A DNA stretch of 64,000 nucleotides from Pseudomonas prosekii (GCF_900105155.1 NZ_LT629762.1:4528501-4592500); one strand, 5' to 3'. Shown: positions 27,357-41,622, counted from the first letter of the stretch. Notes: generated from the letters alone by a model not told the origin. Made by a program: numbers and translations.

Positions 27357-28337
27357 ATGACTGCCCATCGAATTGGTTTCCTGATTTGGCCCAGCACTAA
27401 AGCTCTGACGCTTGCGCTGGCTGAGGAGGCCTTGCGTGTTGCTCAGCGTGTGCATCCAGACGTTGTCTACGAACTGTCGTTTTTACAGGCCGAACCGCCG
27501 ACCGAAGGCGCCTGGCAATTGCCCGGTGAGCCATGGGCCGGCAAGCTCGAAAACTTCCAGAAACTGTTTTTGCTCGCCGATGAGCCGCCGACCGCATTGG
27601 CCCCGGCGCTCAGCAGTTCGCTCAAACAACTGGTGCGCGCCGGTTGCGTGATTGGCGGGTTGTCCGCCGGTGTTTACCCATTGGCGCAACTCGGTTTGCT
27701 CGACGGTTACCGCGCTGCCGTGCACTGGCGCTGGCAGGACGATTTCGCCGAACGCTTCCCCAAAGTCATCGCCACCAGCCACTTGTTCGACTGGGATCGT
27801 GATCGCCTTACCGCGTGCGGCGGCATGTCGGTACTCGACCTGCTGCTGGCCGTATTGGCCCGCGACCACGGCGCCGAACTGGCCGGTGCCGTGTCCGAAG
27901 AACTGGTGGTCGAGCGCATCCGCGAGGGCGGCGAGCGCCAACGCATTCCGCTGCAAAACCGCCTCGGTTCCAGCCATCCGAAGCTCACCCAAGCGGTGCT
28001 GCTGATGGAAGCGAACATCGAAGAACCGCTGACCACCGACGAAATCGCCCAACACGTGTGCGTGTCGCGCCGGCAGTTGGAGCGCATCTTCAAGCAATAC
28101 CTCAACCGCGTGCCGAGCCAGTACTACCTGGAACTGCGCCTGAACAAGGCCCGGCAAATGTTGATGCAAACCAGCAAGTCGATCATCCAGATCGGCCTGT
28201 CGTGTGGCTTCTCTTCGGGGCCGCATTTCTCCAGCGCCTACCGCAACTTCTTCGGCGCCACGCCGCGGGAAGATCGCAACCAGCGGCGCAGCAGCAGCCC
28301 GTTCGAGTTGTCTTCAGTACCTTCAGAGCGCGGCTGA
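27357..28337 (+). CDS. argR: Arginine-responsive regulator ArgR (AraC/XylS type)
   Basis: 326-residue activator/repressor of arginine uptake and catabolism in pseudomonads, unrelated to E. coli ArgR. The N-terminal DJ-1/PfpI-like domain (HRIGFLIWPSTKALTLALAE) joins a C-terminal AraC domain (TTDEIAQHVCVSRRQLERIF, QIGLSCGFSSGPHFSSAYRN). The start at 27357 was chosen because it begins the conserved MTAHRIGF; an ATG at 27321 would add 12 residues. It closes the aot operon and its likely sites precede aotJ and aruC. Confidence 0.95.
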   Translation: MTAHRIGFLIWPSTKALTLALAEEALRVAQRVHPDVVYELSFLQAEPPTEGAWQLPGEPWAGKLENFQKLFLLADEPPTALAPALSSSLKQLVRAGCVIGGLSAGVYPLAQLGLLDGYRAAVHWRWQDDFAERFPKVIATSHLFDWDRDRLTACGGMSVLDLLLAVLARDHGAELAGAVSEELVVERIREGGERQRIPLQNRLGSSHPKLTQAVLLMEANIEEPLTTDEIAQHVCVSRRQLERIFKQYLNRVPSQYYLELRLNKARQMLMQTSKSIIQIGLSCGFSSGPHFSSAYRNFFGATPREDRNQRRSSSPFELSSVPSERG

Positions 28338-28362
28338 AGACTGGTTTGGCGCAGGCGCGAAA

Positions 28363-31300
28363 TCAGTCTTCCATCGTTGAATCCTCTGAGTCGGACACCT
28401 CCATTTCCGCGCTGTCGATGATCGCTTCCACGCCAAAATCAATTCTGGTTTTCTTGAAGTAGGCGTGCAGGAGTTGCAGGCTTTCTTCGGAAAACGGGTT
28501 GTCGCGCAGGTTGATCGCCGTTCCCGCGTCCCGGGGCAATTCCAGCAGGTCGCTGGGCAAGTCGCGGATTTCGTTGTTGCTCAAGTTCGCTTCGTCGAGC
28601 GCTTGTAACTGCAACAAGCCATGCGGCAGCTCGGTGATCAGCGTGTCGTTGAGAATCAGCATCGACAGGTTGGGCATCTGACTGACATCAGGCGCCAGCG
28701 TCAGCGGATTGCCGCTAAGGTCGAGGATGTCCATATTTTCCATGCCGGCCAGTTCCGCCACGGTGTTCGGCGTAAGGGTGATATGGCAATCGCTGAGCTC
28801 CAGCGTTTGCAAGCGGCCCATGGTGAATACGCTGTCCGGGATCGTGGCGATTCGATAGTCGCGGATGGTCAGCGTTTTGAGTTTGGGGAAACAGCGCAGG
28901 AATCCGTCACCCACGGTCGTAAGTCCTTCCTCGCTGCCCAGATACAGATGCGATACGTGGCTGAAGTCGGCGGTCAGCGTCGGCAGGTCACCGATGATGA
29001 TCATCTCGATATCCAGCTCGTATGAAGGCTCGCTCGGGTCCAAAGGGTTATTGAACTGGTCCAGTTCCAGGTCTTTGCGCCAGGCTTTTTCGATCTCCCG
29101 TTTGAAGTTGTCGCGGGTGCTGTGCTCCAGCAGCAATTGCAGCGGCGTGAAGGGCTGCTGGGTCACTGGATGCAGTGCCGGCACATCGGCGGTCCACGCC
29201 GCCAGCGTATTAACCATCGTGCTGTATTCGGTTTCGAGCCGCGTGAGTTCGATGCGACCGGTTTCCAGCGTGCCGGGCAATCGGTACACAAAATCACTCG
29301 CCTCTTCGCGGCCCTGCAGCGGATAAAGATTCACCGCCCGTTCCAGATCGGCTTGCGGGGCAACCACACCAAAGTCCTGACGGATGCGCTGGAAGTTGGC
29401 CTTGATGCGATTGCGGGTCGCATCGGAGAAAGGGTTGTCACCGAAATCGAAACGATTGACCCGTTCCGGCGGCAGATCGAACAGTTCGACAGGCAGTTCA
29501 CTGATTGCGTTGTCCGAGAGAATGGCCCCACGCAGGACGGTGCGCGTGGCCAGTCCGGCGGGTACGCTGGTCAGTTGGCAGTCATTCAGGTCGAGGTATT
29601 CGAGCGCTGGCATGCCTTCCACGCTGAAGCTTAGTTCCAGGGGATTGCGATAGAGATCCAGCGTGCGCATCTTGCTCAGCGCAGCGATGACTGCCTGCGT
29701 TTCAGCGCTCAGGCGCAGGCGACAGTTGCTGATGATCAGTTGGGTCATGTCGGGTCGGGTGGCGATCACCTCTGGCAGGTTTGGCAGAGCAATGTCGCGC
29801 ACTGCCAAGCGGCGCATGCCGGTGAAATGATTCAAGAACGCTTCGCCGCCCAGCGTCATCTCATTGCCTTCCAGAACGACATGGGTGATATGGCTGAAAT
29901 CGGCCTCGAACGCGGGCAACTCGCCAATGATCGGGTGAATGAAAGAGAACAGATAGTCCGGATCGGGCGCTTGCGCAGTCGCCTCGTCGAGCGCGGTTTG
30001 CCGACGCCAGCAGCGTTGCAACTCACTATTGAGCAACTGCCGGTTGTTCCTGTTTGCAGCTATCTGTGCCGGGCTCAAATCGGCGCCGGTCAAGGGGTGC
30101 ACGTTTACCTCGGCGTTGGCCCAGATGTCGAGGTCGCTACTGAGCCGGATAAATTCCGCGTGCAGGCGCGATAGCTCGACGCGCGCGCCCGAGGGATGTT
30201 GTTGCAACCTGTGTGTGAATACCGCGAGTTCTTCTTCAGTGAAGGAGGGGTACAACACGCGAATCCGCTCCTGCAGCGACGGTGCGCCGGGATGCGCGAG
30301 TCGGTAGCCATCTGAGCCGCCCGGCAGGCGCATGACATTCGGGTTGTAGGACGGTTTGCGTACGGGCGTGGAGGACAGCAGCGCCTGCAATTCTTCATGG
30401 GCGAGCGCGTGCTCCCGGATGCTCTGTTTGAGCAGCGGACCCTGGCCGATGTGCAGGTTGAGATTTTCGCGCTCACTGTCCGGCAATGCACTTAACAGGC
30501 TGCTGTAAAAATCGTCGCTGCTCGCCAGTTGTGCACCGGCGTTGTCGTAAGGCTGGTAGCGCCCATCTTCGAGCTGCACCAGCACTTTGCGCGGCGAGGT
30601 CAGCGGCCCGGTGCTGTCGATGGTTTCGCCATCGAACGAATAGCGTTTGATCTCGATGCGCACATTGCCCGACCAGCCCGGCAGGCGCGATAACGAATGC
30701 ACCGCCAAACGCTCGGCATCCGGATTGTCCACCGAATCCAACTCCAGACCTTCGCGGGCGCGCACCGCTCGCACCTGTTGCTGCGTCCAGCGCGCCAACT
30801 CCTTGAGGCGCGGGGCGACGACGCCTTGTTCCAGTTGCTGCAACTCGCGTGCGCTTGCGCTCAGCAACAGTTCTTGCGCCGAGCCGGCGGGCAATCCGGG
30901 AACTGCGTCGATGAGGTGCTGGGCCAACGGGTCTGCGCTGATTTGCTGAGCCCGGTAACGCGCCTCGAACAGCGTGTTGCGTTGCGACTGCGCAATCTGC
31001 GTCAGCCGAGCGCGAAGTTGCCCGGTGCGAACCTCCAGTGCTAACTGCGTATCGCCAAAAGGTTCGTCGAACAAGGCCTTTATTTCCGCCTCGTCCAAGC
31101 AGCCGAGCGAAGCCTTGAGGACGTCGCCATTCGGCTCGGCGACGTCATACACGCGTGCGCCGTGATGGCCGCTCAGGTCGCTTTGCCAAGACACTTGGCC
31201 ATTCCTGTCGAGCAGGCGCAGCGCTTTATGGCTGGGCCATGGCATGTCCTCGGTCAACAGCTGCAATTGCGTCGGCGCGTCGGCGCTGAGATAGAGGTCG

Positions 31301-33468
31301 GCATGTTCGCTGCCGAGGCGTTCTATAAAAGTGCGCAGATCCTTGTCGATCTTCAAACGCTTGAGCGTATCGGCGAGCAAGGCGGGCAGGGGTTCATGGT
31401 CGACGTGGATTCGGCGCAGGGTATTTTCGTGATATCCGCTGATGCTCAGGGCTTGTTCACGCTCGGCGAGGGACAAGCTGTCGGCAACATGACCGAGGCG
31501 CATCAGGAGTTTTTCGCGAGTCCAGCTCAGCGGTTGCTCGTGCTCGATCTGCCAGGCGCCATTGCCGTTGTGTTTGAGCCGGGGTTTGTAGGCCTCGGGC
31601 CGGGTCGGGTGCTCGATCTCGAACGGTCCTCGGCCATTGGTTTTTGTCACGGAATAGGTGTTGTCCTCGAGTATCAGCAGGTTTTTTTCGTGGTGCTCGC
31701 GCAGGCCCAAATCGCCCGGTGACAGCTGCGTCGCAGTCTCTGATCGTTGGTAAGGCTTCATATTGCCATCCCAATAACGGGTCTGGCCGCCAGCGGATTT
31801 GACTGGCGTGAAGCGATCAATGAAGTCGATCCAGGTATGCGGCAGTACCTGGCGAAATTCGCCAACAGCGATGCTGCCACCGGCGGCGAACGTGCCGAGT
31901 TGTACCAACGTTTCCACCACGCTCATGGTGTGCGCGAAGGCTTGCTGCGTCAGGCCTTCGGCCCAGTCGATGACGCCTTCAAAGGTTTCATCGAGCACCT
32001 GATACGCCGTGTAGGCCAGCATCAGTTCGCCGAGAAACGGCACGAACGGCAGCGCCACGAACGCGGCAATCTGCAACACCGCCGAGGCAATTCCGGTGAA
32101 CGAATCCCAGCGTTCCCAGCGCGCCTGCCGATCGGCATTGGCGGTAGACACTGCGAGCGTTCGCGCGTCATTGAGAATCTTGTCGAGCTTGCGTTGCTGC
32201 AGATGATTCCACAGGTTGCCGCGGATGGGCGTTGCGGCAAATTGCAGATTGGTGTGCGCGGCCGGTGTCTCGCGCCAGCTCGGCAGCGGATCCCCTCGCT
32301 CGCGTTGGTGCCAGGTGGTTTGGGTCAGGCGATTATTCAAATCCGCGAAGAAATAGCCGCGATCCGCATGCGCGACGAAGCGGCTGAAGAACGCCTGGTA
32401 ATTTTTTGAGCGCAGGCGCTTGCTCAGGTCGGCCATGAACTCGGCGCTGGACGGGTATTCCTTCAGCGGCTGCTCGGGATCGTCGGGAATGTAGGCGATC
32501 ACCGAGACGGCGTTGCGGTTGCGCTCCAGGTCCGGGGCGAACAGCAGAATGCCGGTGAGGCGGGCGTTCATCATGGTCAGGTCGTGGCACAGCAGCGGTT
32601 GGCCATTGAACATCGGGTTTTGGCCGCCCTCTATCAGCCCGAGCAGCGAGCGGTAGGTCGCCTTGTTCATCGGCTCTCGCGCAATCAGCGCCAGTTCGAG
32701 GGCCAGGCGCAACGCAGACTTGTGGCTGTCGCTGATCTGCGGTTGCAACACCGCGCGCACCAGGCCGTTGCTGATGCCGAGATTGTCTTCAAGCCAGGCC
32801 TGGTATTGCTTGCCCAAATCCAGCTCGCGACACAGCCGCGCGAAGTCGCCGATGCCGAGACGATGCTTGATGTGTCGGAGCACTTCGAACTGGCCAGTCG
32901 CCGAAGGCTCGGTGATGTAGGCCGATTCCGCGGCATAAGCGTCATCCTTCGCTTCGTCGGGCTCGAAGTTGTGCAGCGCCGCGTCCAGCAATGAAACGGT
33001 CCAGGTGCGCGCGCCTCCCGACTTGATCGGGAACCACGGTGTGGTGGTCGGGATATACAGGCGCAACCACGTTGTGTTGACGTCCAGGTCCAAGCCGAAT
33101 TGCTGTTTCAGCGCGGCCCGCAGCAGTGGCGCGCCAAATTCGCGGGCGTTCTGCAGTCGTTGCAAGCGTTGGTCGATGGCGTTCTGGGCGTGCCAGTAAG
33201 CGCTGTTCAACTGCTTCAGCGTGCGGTGCTGGGCCGACGTGACATGGCCGAATTGGCTGATCGCGCTGGGTTGCATGTCGGCGAGGGTGGCGCGGCGAGC
33301 GGCGCTGGCCTTGAGCAACCATGCCGGCAATGTCGCGGCCAGATGTCCGTAATGCTCATCCGGATGTTGCGGCCAGAGTGGCGCGGGGGTGATGAGTCGA
33401 AAGTCCTTTGAAAAATTCACGGTGCTGTCCTTGAGCGTGTCGAGCTCGCTATCAGACCCGCCAATCAT
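28363..33468 (-). CDS. Large leucine-rich-repeat toxin/effector-like protein (DUF6543 type)
   Basis: 1701-residue protein. The N-terminal region (ITPAPLWPQHPDEHYGHLAA, then TLPAWLLKAS) resembles the DUF6543/dermonecrotic-toxin-like start of large Pseudomonas LRR effectors. The middle holds hydrophobic and coiled parts (residues about 480-560). Two related modules follow, about residues 1067-1374 and 1375-1680, each starting ER-x2-x-LYP and ending in leucine-rich repeats and a DNPFS plus DFGV phrase. The chain ends in an acidic tail (SAEMEVSDSEDSTMED); the NEL ubiquitin-ligase domain usual in such proteins is not seen. No signal peptide is visible, so a specialised secretion route would be needed. 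It is inserted between argR and aruC, opposite to both. Confidence 0.8.
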   Translation of the reverse strand: MIGGSDSELDTLKDSTVNFSKDFRLITPAPLWPQHPDEHYGHLAATLPAWLLKASAARRATLADMQPSAISQFGHVTSAQHRTLKQLNSAYWHAQNAIDQRLQRLQNAREFGAPLLRAALKQQFGLDLDVNTTWLRLYIPTTTPWFPIKSGGARTWTVSLLDAALHNFEPDEAKDDAYAAESAYITEPSATGQFEVLRHIKHRLGIGDFARLCRELDLGKQYQAWLEDNLGISNGLVRAVLQPQISDSHKSALRLALELALIAREPMNKATYRSLLGLIEGGQNPMFNGQPLLCHDLTMMNARLTGILLFAPDLERNRNAVSVIAYIPDDPEQPLKEYPSSAEFMADLSKRLRSKNYQAFFSRFVAHADRGYFFADLNNRLTQTTWHQRERGDPLPSWRETPAAHTNLQFAATPIRGNLWNHLQQRKLDKILNDARTLAVSTANADRQARWERWDSFTGIASAVLQIAAFVALPFVPFLGELMLAYTAYQVLDETFEGVIDWAEGLTQQAFAHTMSVVETLVQLGTFAAGGSIAVGEFRQVLPHTWIDFIDRFTPVKSAGGQTRYWDGNMKPYQRSETATQLSPGDLGLREHHEKNLLILEDNTYSVTKTNGRGPFEIEHPTRPEAYKPRLKHNGNGAWQIEHEQPLSWTREKLLMRLGHVADSLSLAEREQALSISGYHENTLRRIHVDHEPLPALLADTLKRLKIDKDLRTFIERLGSEHADLYLSADAPTQLQLLTEDMPWPSHKALRLLDRNGQVSWQSDLSGHHGARVYDVAEPNGDVLKASLGCLDEAEIKALFDEPFGDTQLALEVRTGQLRARLTQIAQSQRNTLFEARYRAQQISADPLAQHLIDAVPGLPAGSAQELLLSASARELQQLEQGVVAPRLKELARWTQQQVRAVRAREGLELDSVDNPDAERLAVHSLSRLPGWSGNVRIEIKRYSFDGETIDSTGPLTSPRKVLVQLEDGRYQPYDNAGAQLASSDDFYSSLLSALPDSERENLNLHIGQGPLLKQSIREHALAHEELQALLSSTPVRKPSYNPNVMRLPGGSDGYRLAHPGAPSLQERIRVLYPSFTEEELAVFTHRLQQHPSGARVELSRLHAEFIRLSSDLDIWANAEVNVHPLTGADLSPAQIAANRNNRQLLNSELQRCWRRQTALDEATAQAPDPDYLFSFIHPIIGELPAFEADFSHITHVVLEGNEMTLGGEAFLNHFTGMRRLAVRDIALPNLPEVIATRPDMTQLIISNCRLRLSAETQAVIAALSKMRTLDLYRNPLELSFSVEGMPALEYLDLNDCQLTSVPAGLATRTVLRGAILSDNAISELPVELFDLPPERVNRFDFGDNPFSDATRNRIKANFQRIRQDFGVVAPQADLERAVNLYPLQGREEASDFVYRLPGTLETGRIELTRLETEYSTMVNTLAAWTADVPALHPVTQQPFTPLQLLLEHSTRDNFKREIEKAWRKDLELDQFNNPLDPSEPSYELDIEMIIIGDLPTLTADFSHVSHLYLGSEEGLTTVGDGFLRCFPKLKTLTIRDYRIATIPDSVFTMGRLQTLELSDCHITLTPNTVAELAGMENMDILDLSGNPLTLAPDVSQMPNLSMLILNDTLITELPHGLLQLQALDEANLSNNEIRDLPSDLLELPRDAGTAINLRDNPFSEESLQLLHAYFKKTRIDFGVEAIIDSAEMEVSDSEDSTMED

Positions 33469-33473
33469 TTTTC

Positions 33474-33499
33474 ATGTGCGGTACATATTTACCGCACAT
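33474..33499. promoter_or_regulatory. Perfect palindrome in the effector gene leader
   Basis: ATGTGCGGTA at 33474-33483 is the exact complement of TACCGCACAT at 33490-33499, with a six-base centre. It begins 6 bases before the effector start codon and covers the place where a ribosome-binding site would be, and no Shine-Dalgarno sequence is otherwise visible. It could be an operator or an RNA hairpin that limits translation. Confidence 0.55.
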
Positions 33500-33580
33500 C
33501 AAACAAAGTCCTCGATTCAAATACACGCGGGTGCCGCTGGTCCGCCGCATCGGTTTAAACTGCGCCATTGCGACGGTATA

Positions 33581-33597
33581 TGTCGCATTGCCGTAAA
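33581..33597 (+). promoter_or_regulatory. Candidate ArgR site upstream of aruC
   Basis: TGTCGC-ATTGCCGT-AAA matches TGTCGC-N8-AA. Twenty bases earlier (33561) TGCGCC-ATTGCGAC is a degenerate copy in the same orientation, giving the tandem arrangement seen in ArgR operators. Confidence 0.6.
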
Positions 33598-33626
33598 CCC
33601 GGCTAAAACCGGGGTTGGCGCTATAA

Positions 33627-34946
<1,320 letters not shown>

Positions 34947-35008
34947 TAGACCTTTCGACGCCTGATGATTCAGGCGTCGATGCAAATTTTTATGCCGGAC
35001 CCGCTTTT

Positions 35009-35096
35009 CTGTAGGAGTGAAGCTTGCTCGCGAAGGTGTGTCAGTCACTGTGATGTCGACTGACACACCTTCGCGAGCAAGCTTCGCTCCTACAAG
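35009..35096. repeat. REP inverted pair between aruC and aruF
   Basis: Arms GTAGGAGTGAAGCTTGCTCG and its complement are perfectly mirrored, and an inner segment (GGTGTGTCAGT / ACTGACACACC) extends the palindrome. It lies in the middle of the operon. Confidence 0.9.
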
Positions 35097-35141
35097 GGGC
35101 CGGCTTATTTCCCCACAAGAGTTAGAGAAAGGAGTGACACC

Positions 35142-36161
35142 ATGCTGGTGATGCGCCCCGCGCAAATGGCTGATCTGGGCGAGGTACAGCGTCTGGCTGC
35201 GGACAGCCCGATTGGTGTCACTTCCTTGCCGGATGACGTTGAACGCCTGAGCGACAAGATCGCCGCGAGCGAAGCGTCGTTTTCCGCTGAAGTCAGTTTC
35301 AACGGTGAAGAGAGCTATTTCTTCGTCCTCGAAGACTCCGCCACCGGCAAACTGGTCGGCTGCTCGGCCATCGTCGCCTCGGCCGGTTATTCCGAGCCGT
35401 TCTACAGCTTCCGCAACGAAACCTTCGTTCACGCCTCCCGCGAACTGAAGATCCACAACAAGATCCACGTGCTCTCGCAGTGCCACGACCTGACCGGCAA
35501 CAGCTTGCTGACCAGCTTCTACGTGCTGCCGGAGCTGGTGGGTTCGCCGTGGTCGGAACTCAACTCGCGTGGGCGCTTGCTGTTCGTCGCCAGCCACCCG
35601 GAGCGTTTTGCCGATTCGGTCGTTACCGAAATCGTTGGTTACAGCGATGAAAACGGCGACTCGCCGTTCTGGGACGCAATCGGGCGTAACTTCTTCGACC
35701 TCAACTACGCCGCCGCCGAGCGTCTGTGTGGCCTGAAAAGCCGCACGTTCCTCGCCGAACTGATGCCGCATTACCCGATCTACGTGCCGCTGCTGCCGGA
35801 CACCGCGCAAGAAGCGATGGGCCAGGTGCACCCGCGCGCGCAGATCACGTTCGACATCCTGATGCGCGAAGGTTTTGAAACCGATCATTACATCGACATC
35901 TTCGACGGCGGCCCGACCTTGCACGCGCGCGTCTCGGGAATTCGTTCGATCGCCCAGAGCCGAGTGGTCCCGGTGAAAATCGGCGAGCCAGTCAAAGGTG
36001 CCGGTCGCCAATACCTGGTAGCCAACGCACAGTTGCAGGATTACCGCGCGGTATTGCTCGAGCTCGATTACGCGCCCGGCAAACCGGTGACCCTGGACCT
36101 GGAAGCGGCCGAAGCATTGGGCGTCGGTGAAGGTGCAAGCGTGCGCCTGGTAGCGGTTTGA
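35142..36161 (+). CDS. aruF: Arginine/ornithine N-succinyltransferase, alpha subunit
   Basis: 339-residue AstA-family protein (VMRPAQMADLGEVQRLAADS, TSLPDDVERLSDKIAASEAS, LFVASHPERFADSVVTEIVG). With AruG it forms the enzyme that succinylates arginine, the first step of the succinyltransferase pathway. It and AruG are clear paralogues side by side. GAAAGGAG precedes the start. Confidence 0.96.
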   Translation: MLVMRPAQMADLGEVQRLAADSPIGVTSLPDDVERLSDKIAASEASFSAEVSFNGEESYFFVLEDSATGKLVGCSAIVASAGYSEPFYSFRNETFVHASRELKIHNKIHVLSQCHDLTGNSLLTSFYVLPELVGSPWSELNSRGRLLFVASHPERFADSVVTEIVGYSDENGDSPFWDAIGRNFFDLNYAAAERLCGLKSRTFLAELMPHYPIYVPLLPDTAQEAMGQVHPRAQITFDILMREGFETDHYIDIFDGGPTLHARVSGIRSIAQSRVVPVKIGEPVKGAGRQYLVANAQLQDYRAVLLELDYAPGKPVTLDLEAAEALGVGEGASVRLVAV

Positions 36162-36240
36162 CCGCTGTTTTTTGCTCAACAGAATGCCTGAAAGCAGCGA
36201 GTTTCACGGGTGGCGCAAGCGGCCCGTTTGAGGAGATAGC

Positions 36241-38732
<2,492 letters not shown>

Positions 38733-38735
38733 CGC

Positions 38736-38838
38736 CCATTCGCGGGCAAGCCTCGCTCCCACAGGTTTTGTGTCGTTCGCATGATTGGCGCACACCACAA
38801 ATCCTGTAGGAGCAAGGCTTGCCCGCGAAGGCCGCGCC
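38736..38838. repeat. REP inverted pair between aruD and aruB
   Basis: Left arm TTCGCGGGCAAGCCTCGCTC, right arm GTAGGAGCAAGGCTTGCCCG, with the inner inverted segment GTTTTGTGTCG / ACCACAAATCC partly mirrored. Confidence 0.85.
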
Positions 38839-38898
38839 TCGGTCTAAAAGAATGACTACCAGATGCCTACAACAACAGATTCTCGTGGAGCCTCGCTG

Positions 38899-40245
38899 AT
38901 GAAATCCTATGAAGTCAATTTTGACGGTCTAGTGGGGCCGACCCATAACTACGGCGGGTTGTCCTACGGCAACGTCGCGTCCCAGAGCAACAGCCAGCAA
39001 TCCTCGAACCCGAAGGAAGCTGCGCTGCAAGGCCTGGCGAAAATGAAAGCGCTGATGGAAATGGGCTTTCAACAAGGCGTATTGGCACCGCAAGAACGCC
39101 CGGACGTCGCCGCATTGCGCCGTTTGGGTTTCGGCGGCAGCGACGCCGAAGTAATCCAGCGCGCCGCCAAAGAAGCGATGCCGTTGCTGGTCGCCAGTTG
39201 CTCGGCCTCGAGCATGTGGGTGGCCAACGCCGCCACTGTCAGCCCAAGTGCCGACACCGCCGATGGCCGCGTGCACTTCACCGCCGCCAACCTCAATTGC
39301 AAATATCACCGCAGCATCGAGCATCCGACCACCAGCCGCGTGCTCGGCGCGATGTTCGCTGACCAGAAGCACTTCGCCCACCACGCCGCATTGCCGGCGG
39401 TGGCGCAGTTCGGCGACGAAGGCGCGGCCAACCACACGCGTTTCTGCCGTGAGTACGGCGAGGCGGGCGTGGAGTTTTTCGTCTTCGGTCGCAGCGCTTT
39501 CGACAACCGTTACCCGGCGCCGCAAAAATACCCGGCGCGCCAGACCCTCGAAGCCTCGCAAGCGGTTGCGCGTCTGCACGGTTTGAGCGATGACGGCGTG
39601 GTGTACGCGCAGCAGAATCCTTCGGTGATCGATCAGGGCGTGTTCCACAACGACGTAATTGCCGTGGGTAATGGCGAGGTTTTGTTCTATCACGAGGACG
39701 CGTTCCTCGACACCGAACAGATGCTCGCCGAACTTGCCGGAAAACTCGCCAAGGTCGGTGGGAAATTTCAGTCTGTTTGCGTACCGCGTTCCGCAGTAAC
39801 TGTTGAAGACGCGGTTCGGTCCTACCTGTTCAATAGCCAGTTGCTGTCGCGTCCTGACGGCTCGATGCTGTTGATTGTTCCGGAAGAATGCCGGGGCAAT
39901 GAACGCGTCTGGCAATACCTGCAAGGTTTGACCAGCTCTGGCGGGATCATCAGCGAAGTGAAGGTGTTTGACCTCAAGCAAAGCATGCAGAACGGCGGTG
40001 GCCCTGCTTGCCTGAGACTTCGCGTGGCACTCAATGAAACCGAACTGGCGGCGGTCAATCAGGGCGTTATCATGACGGCGCCGTTGTACGGTTCGCTGAC
40101 CGCATGGGTCGACAAGCACTACCGCGACCGCATGACCGAAAACGATCTGGCGGACCCGCAATTGTTGCTTGAATGCCGGACGGCACTGGATGAATTGACG
40201 CAAATCCTTAAACTGGGCGCGGTTTATCCATTCCAGATCAATTGA
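38899..40245 (+). CDS. aruB: N-succinylarginine dihydrolase
   Basis: 448-residue hydrolase of the guanidino-group-modifying superfamily. [20 protein letters not shown] is the typical start, with [20 protein letters not shown] and a C-terminal [20 protein letters not shown] containing the nucleophilic cysteine. It releases two ammonia and carbon dioxide from succinylarginine to give succinylornithine. The start at 38899 has GGAGCC upstream; the longer frame from 38863 is rejected. Confidence 0.96.
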   Translation: MKSYEVNFDGLVGPTHNYGGLSYGNVASQSNSQQSSNPKEAALQGLAKMKALMEMGFQQGVLAPQERPDVAALRRLGFGGSDAEVIQRAAKEAMPLLVASCSASSMWVANAATVSPSADTADGRVHFTAANLNCKYHRSIEHPTTSRVLGAMFADQKHFAHHAALPAVAQFGDEGAANHTRFCREYGEAGVEFFVFGRSAFDNRYPAPQKYPARQTLEASQAVARLHGLSDDGVVYAQQNPSVIDQGVFHNDVIAVGNGEVLFYHEDAFLDTEQMLAELAGKLAKVGGKFQSVCVPRSAVTVEDAVRSYLFNSQLLSRPDGSMLLIVPEECRGNERVWQYLQGLTSSGGIISEVKVFDLKQSMQNGGGPACLRLRVALNETELAAVNQGVIMTAPLYGSLTAWVDKHYRDRMTENDLADPQLLLECRTALDELTQILKLGAVYPFQIN

Positions 40246-40308
40246 TCAACGGCGCGTCTGCGGTCACGACGGCGCGCTGCTTCATCTCCAACGAGAGCGT
40301 AAACACCC

Positions 40309-40599
40309 ATGAGCGATACCCTGCAGCTGATCCTTGAAGACACCGACGGCACGCAACTGGAAACTTCCTGCACCCGCGTCGCGGTCATGTGGCAAGGCAA
40401 AGAGCTGTGGATTCAGCAAGACGGCCGCGGTCAATTGCTGATCGGCGTTGACGTCGAAGAAGGCGATGCCGAATACGCCAACCTGCTGCTGCGCCCATTG
40501 GCGACTAATCTGGTAAGTCTGCAACTGGAAATGGAACCGGCTGAAGTCGGTGACGACGAAGACCACGTGCACGGCCCGGATTGCGCCCACGACCACTAA
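40309..40599 (+). CDS. Small acidic protein of the aru operon (PA0900-like)
   Basis: 96-residue soluble protein. The C-terminus ends in a His/Asp/Cys-rich tail (DDEDHVHGPDCAHDH) that could bind metal. It lies between aruB and aruE, the same place as an uncharacterised small gene in P. aeruginosa, so it is a conserved member of the operon with unknown role. Thirteen bases separate it from aruE. Confidence 0.85.
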   Translation: MSDTLQLILEDTDGTQLETSCTRVAVMWQGKELWIQQDGRGQLLIGVDVEEGDAEYANLLLRPLATNLVSLQLEMEPAEVGDDEDHVHGPDCAHDH

Positions 40600-40611
40600 G
40601 GAATTCGCTCT

Positions 40612-41622
40612 ATGCTCGCCCTCGGCAAACTGCTTGAACTGACCCTCGCCGGCCGCGAACCGGCGGAGAAGACTCAACTGACTGTCGAAGGCGTGCGCAT
40701 GCGCTGGTTGAGCGAAGGTGCGCTGGAAGTCCGGCCGCCTGAAGCGCGCGACAATGGCTTGGACCTGCTGCTATCGGCGGGGATCCATGGCAACGAAACA
40801 GCGCCGATCGAGTTGCTTGATCGTCTGTTGCACGACATCGCTCGCGGCGATCTGAAGCCGCGCGCACGTATTCTGTTTCTGTTCGGCAACCCTGAAGCGA
40901 TCCGTCGCGGCGAGCGGTACATCGAGCAGGACGTCAACCGGCTGTTCAACGGCCGTCACGAACAAAGCAGCGGTTCCGAAGCCCTGCGCGCCTGTGAACT
41001 CGAGCGCCTCGCGGCGAGTTTCTTCAGCCTGCCGGACCGCGAGCGTTTGCACTACGACCTGCACACGGCGATTCGCGGCTCGAAGATCGAGCAATTTGCG
41101 TTGTATCCGTGGAAAGAAGGTCGCCAGCATTCACGCCTGCAACTGGCGCGTCTGCGCGCCGCCGGCATGGAAGCGGTGCTGCTGCAGAACAAGCCGTCGA
41201 TCGTCTTCAGTTCGTACACTTACGACAAGCTGGGCGCCGAGGCCTTTACCCTGGAATTGGGCAAGGCGCGGCCGTTCGGGCAGAACGACGGGGTGAATGT
41301 CGATCTGCTGGAAACGCGTCTGAAGCAAATCATCGAAGGCACTGAGCCGCCTGCCACCGAAGCCTCACTCGACGGTTTGCAGCTGTTCAGCGTGGCGCGG
41401 GAAATCATCAAGCACAGCGACAACTTCCGGTTGAACCTGCCAGCGGATGTCGAGAACTTTTCGGAATTGGAAGTGGGTTACGTGCTGGCCGAAGACATCG
41501 CCCAGACCCGCTGGATCATCGAAGAGCAGGGCGCGCGGATTATCTTCCCCAACCCCAAAGTCAAAAACGGCCTGCGCGCCGGCATCCTGATCGTGCCGAC
41601 CAGCGACGACAACCTCGCCTGA
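40612..41622 (+). CDS. aruE: N-succinylglutamate desuccinylase
   Basis: 336-residue zinc hydrolase. Zinc ligands are in [20 protein letters not shown] and [20 protein letters not shown], and the catalytic glutamate is probably in [20 protein letters not shown]. It releases succinate and glutamate, the last step of the pathway. The ATG at 40612 follows AAGGAA. Confidence 0.96.
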   Translation: MLALGKLLELTLAGREPAEKTQLTVEGVRMRWLSEGALEVRPPEARDNGLDLLLSAGIHGNETAPIELLDRLLHDIARGDLKPRARILFLFGNPEAIRRGERYIEQDVNRLFNGRHEQSSGSEALRACELERLAASFFSLPDRERLHYDLHTAIRGSKIEQFALYPWKEGRQHSRLQLARLRAAGMEAVLLQNKPSIVFSSYTYDKLGAEAFTLELGKARPFGQNDGVNVDLLETRLKQIIEGTEPPATEASLDGLQLFSVAREIIKHSDNFRLNLPADVENFSELEVGYVLAEDIAQTRWIIEEQGARIIFPNPKVKNGLRAGILIVPTSDDNLA

